64,000 nucleotides of DNA, taken from positions 1-64,000 of the forward strand of contig NZ_JNXT01000035.1 in assembly GCF_000716675.1 (NCBI RefSeq), written 5' to 3'. Shown here piece after piece: positions 8,488-15,475 of the stretch; within the stretch, counting starts at the first letter, position 1; every line of letters starts with the position of its first letter. This DNA is from Streptomyces alboflavus. Its GTDB lineage: Bacteria > Actinomycetota > Actinomycetes > Streptomycetales > Streptomycetaceae. Made by a program: the position numbers and the translations under genes. Under the pieces are notes generated by a model, which was given only the letters and a program-made list of their open reading frames with translations, did no database searches and had not been told where the DNA came from.

Positions 8488-9374
8488 GGATCACCGCCGA
8501 AGGCCTCGCCTGGTCCGTGGCGGGCAAGAGCGTCCTGGCCGGCGTCGACCTGGACATCGCGCCGGGCGAGACGGTCGGCCTCATCGGCCCCAACGGCTCC
8601 GGCAAGTCCACCCTGCTGCGCTGCCTCGCGGGGCTGCGCACCCCGACGTCCGGCTCGGTCGCGTACGACAAGGAGCCGATCCGGCTCTGGAGCGCGCGCC
8701 GGACCGCCCGCCATGTGGCGTTCGTGGAGCAGGCCGCCGACACCGACAGCGATCTGCGGGTCGAGGACGTGGTGACGCTCGGCCGCACGCCCTTCGGCGA
8801 CCGGTGGCGGGGCTTCAGCGCGCGGGACCGGGCCGTCGTCGCCGCGGCCCTCGCCCGCCTCGGCCTCACCGAGCTGCGCGAGCGTCCCTGGAAGGCGCTG
8901 TCCGGCGGCGAGCGCCAGCGCGCCCACATCGCGCGGGCCCTGGCGCAGCAGCCGTACGCGATCCTGCTCGACGAGCCGACCAACCACCTCGACGTGAAGC
9001 ACCAGTTGGAGCTGCTCGGCCTGCTCGCGGCCACCGACCAGACCGTCCTCGTCGCGCTGCACGACCTGTCCCTCGCCGCCCGCTACTGCGACCGGCTGCT
9101 CCTGCTGCACGGCGGCCGCCTCGTCGCCGAAGGGCCGCCGCGGGACGTCCTGACGCCACGGCTGCTCGCCGAGGTGTTCGAGGTGGACGCGGTGACCGGG
9201 CCCGACCCGCTGGGGCACCTCGCGGTCGCGTACCGGGGTGTCGCCGCGCCGCCCGCCACCGGGGACGCGGTCGCCCCCGCCACCGAGGACCCGGTCGTCC
9301 TCGCGTCCCCCAGGTCCGCCACGGACCACCCCACCCCCGAACTCGTCGACTCCCCCACCCCGAAGGAGACCTGA
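8484..9374 (+). CDS. Metal-chelate ABC transporter ATP-binding protein
   Basis: FecE-class ATPase, 296 aa from the overlapping GTG. It shows Walker A GPNGSGKST near residue 35, Q-loop FVEQAADTDS, signature LSGGERQRAHIARAL, Walker B ILLDEPTNHLD and the H-switch ALHDLSLAARY. The C-terminal about 60 residues are low-complexity Pro/Ala/Thr and unlikely to be part of the fold. The stop TGA overlaps the ATG of the methyltransferase, which links uptake to the biosynthetic genes. Confidence 0.9.
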   Translation: MRITAEGLAWSVAGKSVLAGVDLDIAPGETVGLIGPNGSGKSTLLRCLAGLRTPTSGSVAYDKEPIRLWSARRTARHVAFVEQAADTDSDLRVEDVVTLGRTPFGDRWRGFSARDRAVVAAALARLGLTELRERPWKALSGGERQRAHIARALAQQPYAILLDEPTNHLDVKHQLELLGLLAATDQTVLVALHDLSLAARYCDRLLLLHGGRLVAEGPPRDVLTPRLLAEVFEVDAVTGPDPLGHLAVAYRGVAAPPATGDAVAPATEDPVVLASPRSATDHPTPELVDSPTPKET

Positions 9375-10141
9375 TGGACAGCACGGCCACCGGAGCCGCC
9401 CTGCTCGACCAGTTGCCGCCGCCGCTGCCCGCCGCGCGCGTCATCGCCCTCAACCAGCCGAAGGCGGACCTGCACACCCCCCGTTCCTACACCTGGAACG
9501 GCTGGTCCTTCGACGTGCCGCCCGGCGTGTTCATACCCGGCTGGACCAGCCGCCTCGTCCACGAGCGGCTGCTCGACGGCCGCATCGAGACGCGCTTTCG
9601 CCGGTACGCGGCCATGGGCGCCGGGCTCGGCGTGGAGGCGGTCGCGGCAGGCGTGCGCGGGGCGCGGGAGATCTACGCTCTCGACGTGCACCCGGAGAGC
9701 GTCGCCACGGCGGCCCGGCACTACGCCCGCCTGGTCGGCGAGCGCCCCGACACCCGCCTCGTCCCCGTCGTCGGCGACGTCTTCGACGCGCTGCCCGCGG
9801 GCGTCAAGCTCGACGTCGTGACGTTCAACCCGCCCGCGGTCAGCCAGCCGGTCAGCGAGGACCCCGACGTCGTACGCAACGTGTGCGTGGGCGCTCCGCT
9901 GCTCGCACGGTTCTTCGCGCAGCTCGCCGAGCGTGACCTGCTCGCGCCGGGCGGCGAGGTGTACGTGATCGTGTCGAACACGGCCGATCTGCGCACCATC
10001 GTCGGGGACGCGCTGGACAGGGGTTTCACCGCGGAGATCGACCATCTGCACGACTGGCAGGACGGCGTCCTGACGTTCCTCCTCAAGTTCCAGCGAGCAC
10101 CGAAGTCCATGACCCAGCCGATCCGCGGAGGCCTCGCGTGA
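9374..10141 (+). CDS. Class I SAM-dependent methyltransferase
   Basis: Predicted methyltransferase, 255 aa, resembling the HemK/PrmC fold. The SAM-binding loop appears as AAMGAGLGVEAVAAGVRGAREIYALDVHP (around residues 76-104), followed by VVGDVFDALP. The catalytic NPPA motif occurs in DVVTFNPPAVSQP. NPPA/NPPY motifs usually mark N-methylation of planar or amide nitrogen. The N-terminal about 70 residues are not a PrmC release-factor-binding domain, so a small-molecule substrate is likely. It is coupled to the importer ATPase and to the DUF364-like gene. Confidence 0.7.
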   Translation: MDSTATGAALLDQLPPPLPAARVIALNQPKADLHTPRSYTWNGWSFDVPPGVFIPGWTSRLVHERLLDGRIETRFRRYAAMGAGLGVEAVAAGVRGAREIYALDVHPESVATAARHYARLVGERPDTRLVPVVGDVFDALPAGVKLDVVTFNPPAVSQPVSEDPDVVRNVCVGAPLLARFFAQLAERDLLAPGGEVYVIVSNTADLRTIVGDALDRGFTAEIDHLHDWQDGVLTFLLKFQRAPKSMTQPIRGGLA

Positions 10142-10959
10142 AGACCGTCGACGAACTCCTCTCCGCCGTGCTCGCCGGTGAACTCGGCCCCGACCCGGCC
10201 GAGTTGACGGCCACCAGCGTGTTCTGGATCCACCACGGCACGCGCCTCGCGGGCGGCGACGTCACCTACCTCAACCAGTACGTCCTCGTGCGCGTCGGCG
10301 GCGCGTTCGGCGGCTGCGCCTTCGAGGCGGGCGAGATCGACCCGGCCATCTGCCGGGACGCGTCCGGCAGTTCGCTGGCCACGCTGCTCACGGAGGCGCC
10401 GCGGGCGCTGCGCACGGCCGCGCTCGACGCCTACCTGGCCGCCGTCGCGCCGCACCGCGAGGCCCCCGGCGCCGAGCCCGTGACGCTGCCCGCGGGTCCG
10501 CCGGAGGTCCGCGCGGTGGCCCGGGACACGGCCATCGCGGGCCTCCTCGACATCGAGCCCGGCGCCAAGGTCGCCCTCATCGGCGTCGTCAACCCGCTGG
10601 TCGCGGCCATCCGCGAGCGCGGCGGCGACCCGCTGCCCTGCGACCTCAACCTGCGCACGACCCAGTGGGGCGACCCCGTCAGCGACGACATGCACGAGGT
10701 CCTCGCCGCGGCCGACGCCGTCGTCGCCACCGGCATGACCCTCAGCAACGGCACCTTCGACACGATCCTCGCCCGCTGCCGCGAACGCGACGTGCCGCTG
10801 ATCGTGTACGCCCAGTCGGGCAGCGCGGTGGCCCGGGCGTTCCTGGGCGCGGGGGTGACCGCGCTGTCCGCGGAGCCGTTCCCGTTCTCCCAGTTCAGCG
10901 CCGAGCCGACGGCCCTGTACCGGTACCGGGCCGCACCGCGCGCGAAGGGCGGGTCGTGA
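10138..10959 (+). CDS. DUF364-like Rossmann protein (putative metal-chelation family)
   Basis: A 273-aa protein with a C-terminal Rossmann-like half (IEPGAKVALIGVVNPLVAAIRERGG, then ADAVVATGMTLSNGTFDTIL and DVPLIVYAQSGS). This layout fits the DUF364 family, named for putative heavy-metal chelation, found in metal-related clusters. No catalytic residue is evident. The GTG start overlaps the methyltransferase stop and its own stop overlaps the GHMP-kinase start. A role in metal handling or in assembling the chelator is inferred from context only. Confidence 0.6.
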   Translation: MKTVDELLSAVLAGELGPDPAELTATSVFWIHHGTRLAGGDVTYLNQYVLVRVGGAFGGCAFEAGEIDPAICRDASGSSLATLLTEAPRALRTAALDAYLAAVAPHREAPGAEPVTLPAGPPEVRAVARDTAIAGLLDIEPGAKVALIGVVNPLVAAIRERGGDPLPCDLNLRTTQWGDPVSDDMHEVLAAADAVVATGMTLSNGTFDTILARCRERDVPLIVYAQSGSAVARAFLGAGVTALSAEPFPFSQFSAEPTALYRYRAAPRAKGGS

Positions 10960-12149
10960 CGAACGCGGCGCCACAGGACGGGCCCGGGACGGGGGCGGGG
11001 ACGGGGACGGGGACGGGGACGGGCACACGCGCGGCCCCTCACACCGCCACCGCCACCGCCACCGCCACCGCCACCAGCACTGCCACCGCCACCGGCACCG
11101 GCACCGGCACCGGGCACGCCGCCTGTCACCACGGCGAGATCCTCCAGGGCGTCTTCCTCGACGAGCGCGGGCGGCGCCGCGCGGGCCTGGTCACCCTCCC
11201 GATGCCTGCCCTCGGCACCCGCGCGGAGTTCGTACGCCGCCCCGGCGCCGAGGACGTGACGGTGGTGCCCGCCGACCGCACCAAGGCGCTGCGGGCCGCC
11301 ACCTACGCGATGGCGGAGTGCGCGACACAGTGTCAGGAATCTTTGTGCGGCGGTGAGTTGCGGCTCACCGGTGCCGTGCCTGTGGGCCTCGGCATGGGCT
11401 CGTCGAGCAGCGACGTGATCGCGGCGGTGCGCGCGGTCGCGGACGCGTTCGGGGTGCTCCTCACGCCGGAGGCCATCGCGCGGCTCGCGGTGCGCGCCGA
11501 GCGGGCGTCGGACCCGCTGATGCTGGACGGCCGCCCGCTCCTGTTCGCCCAGCGGGAGGGCCGGGTCCTGGAGGAGCTGGGCGCCGCGCTGCCGCCCGCG
11601 GTCGTCGTCGGCTGCGCGCTCGGCGGCGGACGGCCCGTGGACACCCTGGCGCTGCCGACGCGCGGGTACGACGACGAGGACGTGCGCGCGTACGAGCGGC
11701 TGCGCGCCCTGCTGCGGCGGGCCGTCGCCACCGCCGACCCGGTGCTGCTCGGGCACGTCGCGACCGAGAGCGCCCGGCGCGGTCAACGCGTCCTCGCGCA
11801 CGAGGAGTTCGGGGAGCTGACGGCCATCGCGGGCCGCGTCGGCGCGGTGGGCGTGCAGGTCGCGCACAGCGGCAACGTGGCGGGCCTGCTCTTCGACCCG
11901 GCGGCACCGGACCTGCGGGGGCGGCTGCGCCGCTGCTCGCAGGCGCTCGCGGCGGCGGGCATCCCGGCCACGTACACCTTCACGACGACCTCGCGGAGCT
12001 CCACCCCACACGCCCCGCACACCCCCTGCACGAGTTCACCCACCAGCGAGGAGGCCCCACATGGCCGAGACGGACGAGCACATCGCGGAGGCGATCGGCC
12101 GCCCCGACCTGATACGTGTCGACGAGGGACTCATCTGCCTGCGCTTTGA
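10956..12149 (+). CDS. GHMP-family kinase, L-threonine/L-serine kinase-like
   Basis: GHMP small-molecule kinase, 397 aa as read. The phosphate-binding loop is VPVGLGMGSSSSDVIA (near residue 150). The conserved start of the fold, ACHHGEILQGVF, begins only around residue 50, after hexanucleotide-repeat-encoded residues. The pattern resembles PduX-type L-threonine kinases. In staphyloferrin B synthesis a kinase supplies O-phospho-L-serine to the PLP enzyme SbnA, and here an SbnA-like PLP gene follows directly. Making O-phosphoserine or O-phosphothreonine is therefore a reasonable inference. The frame runs 89 bp into that next gene. Confidence 0.65.
   Translation: MTNAAPQDGPGTGAGTGTGTGTGTRAAPHTATATATATATSTATATGTGTGTGHAACHHGEILQGVFLDERGRRRAGLVTLPMPALGTRAEFVRRPGAEDVTVVPADRTKALRAATYAMAECATQCQESLCGGELRLTGAVPVGLGMGSSSSDVIAAVRAVADAFGVLLTPEAIARLAVRAERASDPLMLDGRPLLFAQREGRVLEELGAALPPAVVVGCALGGGRPVDTLALPTRGYDDEDVRAYERLRALLRRAVATADPVLLGHVATESARRGQRVLAHEEFGELTAIAGRVGAVGVQVAHSGNVAGLLFDPAAPDLRGRLRRCSQALAAAGIPATYTFTTTSRSSTPHAPHTPCTSSPTSEEAPHGRDGRAHRGGDRPPRPDTCRRGTHLPAL
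10996..11113. repeat. Hexanucleotide microsatellites in the 5' part of the GHMP kinase gene
   Basis: Two short-unit arrays occur: about five copies of GGGGAC (10996-11025), then about eleven copies of ACCGCC/ACCGGC (11043-11113). Six-base units keep the frame, so copy changes would only lengthen an Ala/Thr/Gly-rich leader. The real translation start could be after the arrays. Confidence 0.75.
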
Positions 12150-13152
12150 GACCATGAAGGTCGTGTCGGCGCTCGCGGCGGTCCGCCATCTGCTCGACAC
12201 GGGCGCCGTACGCCGCGGCGACACCCTCCTCGACAGCTCCAGCGGCATCTACGCGTACGCCCTCGCCCTGGCCTGCCACCGCTACGGCATGCGCTGCCAC
12301 ATCATCGGCTCCACCACCGTCGACCACACCCTGCGCACCCAACTCGGCATCCTGGGCGCCCACTTGGAGCAGATGCCGCCCAGCTCCGACCTGAAGCTGG
12401 ACCAGAAGCGGCGGGTCGCCCGGGTGCACGAGATCCTGGACGCGCACCCCGAGTACCACTGGATGCGGCAGTACCACGACGACATCCACTACCTCGGCTA
12501 CCGCGCGATCGCCGACCGCGTCCGCGCGGCGGCCCCCGCGGACGGCTCGCCGCTCACCCTGGTCGGCGGCGTCGGCTCGGGCGCGTCCACCGGCGCCCTG
12601 GCCCGCTACCTGCGCGCGGACGGCGCGGGCCCGGTGCGGCTCGCGGGCGTGCAGCCCTTCGGCAGCGTCACGTTCGGCAGCGAGCACGTGGCCGACCCGG
12701 AGATCATCATCGCCGGGATCGGCAGCTCGATCCCGTTCGCCAACGTGTCGCACACGGCGTACGACACCGTCCACTGGCTGTCGTTCGACACCGCCCTCGC
12801 CGGGAGCGTCGACCTGCTGCGCCGCCATGCCGTCTTCGCGGGCCTGTCCACCGGCGCGAGCTATGCGGCGGCCCGCTGGGAGCACGCCCACGTCCCGGGC
12901 GGCACCACGGTGTTCATCGCGGCCGACACCGGCCACCGCTACGTCGACACGGTCTTCGCCCGCCACGCCGAAGCCGCCGACCTCGACGGCCTCGCGCCCC
13001 GCACGGTGTCCTCCCTGGCGGAACTGGCCCTGCCCTGGTCGCGGATGGAGTGGGCCGGAGCGGGGGCGCCCGCCCGGGCGGAGGCGACGGCCGGGGCGGC
13101 GCGCGGTCCGGCGCGGGCGGCCTTCCCGGACCCGGCCCGCGGTTTGGCATGA
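12061..13152 (+). CDS. PLP-dependent enzyme, cysteine-synthase/SbnA superfamily
   Basis: Fold-type II PLP enzyme, 363 aa, with a firm start (AGGAGG six bases upstream of ATG). The likely Schiff-base lysine is K33 in RFETMKVVSA. The phosphate cup is GGVGSGASTGALARYL (about residues 167-182) and a late FAGLSTGASYAAA matches the usual C-terminal PLP pocket. The canonical SSGNTG loop reads SSGIYAYA, so the Asn that normally contacts PLP is missing. Such enzymes replace O-acetyl or O-phospho groups on serine or threonine. Joining an amino acid to the product of the upstream kinase to build a chelator backbone is inferred. Confidence 0.7.
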   Translation: MAETDEHIAEAIGRPDLIRVDEGLICLRFETMKVVSALAAVRHLLDTGAVRRGDTLLDSSSGIYAYALALACHRYGMRCHIIGSTTVDHTLRTQLGILGAHLEQMPPSSDLKLDQKRRVARVHEILDAHPEYHWMRQYHDDIHYLGYRAIADRVRAAAPADGSPLTLVGGVGSGASTGALARYLRADGAGPVRLAGVQPFGSVTFGSEHVADPEIIIAGIGSSIPFANVSHTAYDTVHWLSFDTALAGSVDLLRRHAVFAGLSTGASYAAARWEHAHVPGGTTVFIAADTGHRYVDTVFARHAEAADLDGLAPRTVSSLAELALPWSRMEWAGAGAPARAEATAGAARGPARAAFPDPARGLA

Positions 13153-13182
13153 TCAAGGGAGGGCCTGGCGGGGGCCGGTGGG

Positions 13183-14319
13183 GTGGGGAGGCTGGGCGTG
13201 GGCGCGGACATCGGCGGGGGGGCGGGCCCGGACTTGGGCCCTTGCGCGGGCTCGGCCTCCTGGGCGGGCGCGGATCTGTGCGCGGGCATGGACCTGGGCG
13301 CGGGTGCGGACCCGTGCACGGACGTGAGCCTGGGCGCGGGTGCTGACCTGCGTGTGGGCGTGGGCGTCCGTGACCGGCACGGAGGACGGCGCGGACTGCG
13401 CGGACGGCGCGGACGGCCTTCGCTCGGTGCCCTCCGTGCCGTCACCCGGCGGCTGATCGGCCTGGACTCCGCCGGCGGCGGGGCCACCGCCGTCCCCCTC
13501 GCACGGGCGGTCGTGCGCGCGGTGCCCGAGGTGACCGCTGACCCCGCCGCCCTCGCGGGCGCGGAAAGCGACCGGCTCGCCGTGCTCGCGGAGCTGTGCG
13601 AGGTGATCGGGTGGATCCTCTTCGACGCGGGACACCACGGGGCCGCCCACCGGATGAACGCCCGCGCGCTCGCCCTCGCCGAGCTGTGCGGCGACCGCTG
13701 GACGGCCCGCCTCACGCTGCTCAACGACAGCATGCTCCTGACCCACGCCGGGCACCCCCGGGCCGCCCTCGCCGCCGCCGCCCGGTCCCGGGGCCCCCGC
13801 CCGCTGCCGCCGCGCGTCGCGGCCCTCGTCCTGATCCGCGAGGCGCACGCGACGGCGATGCTGGGCGCACGCCGCGAGCCGGTGGACCTCATGGCCCGCG
13901 CCGACAGCCTGTTCCTCGACGGCGGCTCGCGGCACGACCCGGCGTGGGCCTGGTGGCTCGACGAGCGGGAACTGACCGGCCACCGGGGCTGGGTCGCCGC
14001 CCGCCTGCGGGACTTCGACCGCGCCGTCCCGCTGCTGCGCCGCGCGGCCACGGCACCCGGCGACCCGTCCTACCGCCACCTGTTCTCGGCCCACCTCCTG
14101 GCCGCCCTGACCGGCGCCGGGGCGTGGAGCGACGCGGAACGACTCGTCGTGGACCTCGCCCCGCGCGCCGCGGACCTCGGCTCGGCGCGCACCACCGAGA
14201 GCCTGCGGGGCACCGCGCGCCGCCTGCTGCACGGACCCGGCCGCGTCCCGTCGTCCGTGCGGGACGCGGCGGTGTTCCTCCTGGAGTCGCTGGCGCCTGC
14301 CTCTAGTCGGCGCCCCTGA
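13183..14319 (+). CDS. TPR-like regulatory protein lacking its helix-turn-helix
   Basis: The region from about residue 95 onward (DRLAVLAELCEVIGWILFDAGHHGAAHRMNARALALAE...) matches the alpha-helical tetratricopeptide half of a common Streptomyces regulator family. Those proteins normally start with an XRE helix-turn-helix. Here the first about 85 residues are Gly/Ala/Asp repeats (LGAGAD-like) with no such domain, so the real start may lie near 13430 or the N-terminus has been lost. The 3' end overlaps the convergent FHA gene by 17 bp. Confidence 0.6.
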   Translation: MGRLGVGADIGGGAGPDLGPCAGSASWAGADLCAGMDLGAGADPCTDVSLGAGADLRVGVGVRDRHGGRRGLRGRRGRPSLGALRAVTRRLIGLDSAGGGATAVPLARAVVRAVPEVTADPAALAGAESDRLAVLAELCEVIGWILFDAGHHGAAHRMNARALALAELCGDRWTARLTLLNDSMLLTHAGHPRAALAAAARSRGPRPLPPRVAALVLIREAHATAMLGARREPVDLMARADSLFLDGGSRHDPAWAWWLDERELTGHRGWVAARLRDFDRAVPLLRRAATAPGDPSYRHLFSAHLLAALTGAGAWSDAERLVVDLAPRAADLGSARTTESLRGTARRLLHGPGRVPSSVRDAAVFLLESLAPASSRRP

Positions 14320-15292
14320 CATCAGCCGTACCGCCTTCACCCGCAGTCGTACCCGCCCCCTCCCCGCAGTCCTCCCCGTCGTCGTCCATCAGGCACAGGT
14401 CCGGCGGGACGAGGGTCGTCGACTCGACCAGCCCCCGCAGCAGGTTGTGCAGGAGGCTGTTGTCGGAGGGGCGGCCGACGGAGTTGTCGTGCAGGAGCGG
14501 GTGCGGGAAGCCGCTGTCGTGCAGCCTGCGCCGGACGGCCTCGACGCGGTACTCGATCCTGCGCTCGTTCCAGTTCTTGCCGGGCCGCAGGTACGCGAGC
14601 TGCTGTGCGGCCCTGCTGTACGTCAGGGGGCGCGGCCCCTCCTCGTACAGCAGGTACTCCTGTCCGAGGACGACGAGCAGCAGCCGCTCGTCGTCGTCGA
14701 GCGACCAGCGCCTGGGCGGCAGGGTCTCCGCGCCGCGGCGCGCCACCGGACCGGGGTCGTCGGGGCCCGAGACGTACAGCTCGACCAGGTGCTCCCGGTA
14801 GCCGGAGCCGCGGACGAACAGCGGGGTGTAGCCGGTGGCGAGCGGCACCGGGTCGGTGCTCGCGTGCAGCATCCGGCCGCGCGGCAGCCGGACGAGCTGC
14901 TGCCCGGTGTTGCGCAGCCACCACTGGTGCCCGCGGTACGTCAGCTCCCCGTGCCTGCGGCTCACCATCAGGTCGTGCTCGCCGACGGCCAGGGCGACCT
15001 CCGGCAGCTCCCCGCGCCCGAACGCCACGGTCAGGCCGGGGCGCGGGGTCACCCTGACGGCGCCCGTCACCGAGCGGGCGTGCAGGGTGCCGGGGCGCGC
15101 GGGGGCGACTCCGCGCGCGAGGCTGGTCTGTGGCGCGAGGGGGGTGCGGCGGCTGTTCGTGGCTCGGCCGCCGTCGGCCTGACCGGCCCTGGCACGGCTG
15201 TCCTTGGCCCGGTCGTCCGTAGCCCGGCTGTCCGCGGCTCGGCTGTCCCCGGCCTGACTGGCCCCCTGGCTGTCCTTGCCCTTGTCGGTCAT
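14303..15292 (-). CDS. FHA-domain protein
   Basis: Predicted phosphothreonine-binding protein, 329 aa. The FHA core lies around residues 75-150: VAFGRGELPEVAL, then VSRRHGELTYRGHQWWLRNTG, with the phosphopeptide-contact S-x-R-H. A helical C-terminal part (YSRAAQQLAYLRPGKNWNERRIEYRVEAVRRRL) may be a winged-helix-like region. The first 50 residues are Asp-Ser-Arg-Ala repeats. It is probably a target or adaptor for the Ser/Thr kinase encoded just upstream on the same strand. Confidence 0.8.
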   Translation of the reverse strand: MTDKGKDSQGASQAGDSRAADSRATDDRAKDSRARAGQADGGRATNSRRTPLAPQTSLARGVAPARPGTLHARSVTGAVRVTPRPGLTVAFGRGELPEVALAVGEHDLMVSRRHGELTYRGHQWWLRNTGQQLVRLPRGRMLHASTDPVPLATGYTPLFVRGSGYREHLVELYVSGPDDPGPVARRGAETLPPRRWSLDDDERLLLVVLGQEYLLYEEGPRPLTYSRAAQQLAYLRPGKNWNERRIEYRVEAVRRRLHDSGFPHPLLHDNSVGRPSDNSLLHNLLRGLVESTTLVPPDLCLMDDDGEDCGEGAGTTAGEGGTADVRGAD

Positions 15293-15475
15293 GGTCGGTC
15301 TCCCGTCGGCCGCGCGGTCGGTGCTCCGGGTGCGCGTCCCCTGCCTCCCCCGCGCCCTCCCGCCAGTGTGCGGCGCCGGTCCGGGACCCCTCCCGAAGCG
15401 GCGCGGCGGGCCCCTGGAGCCGTGCGGCGGTACGCGGCCCGGCCCGTCGGTCGTGTCGGCTTCCTCGGCTTCGCC

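Noticed and set aside
13182-14340. Minus-strand frames over the TPR-type gene
   Set aside because: They contain only Arg/Ala-rich sequence antisense to a well-supported helical domain.
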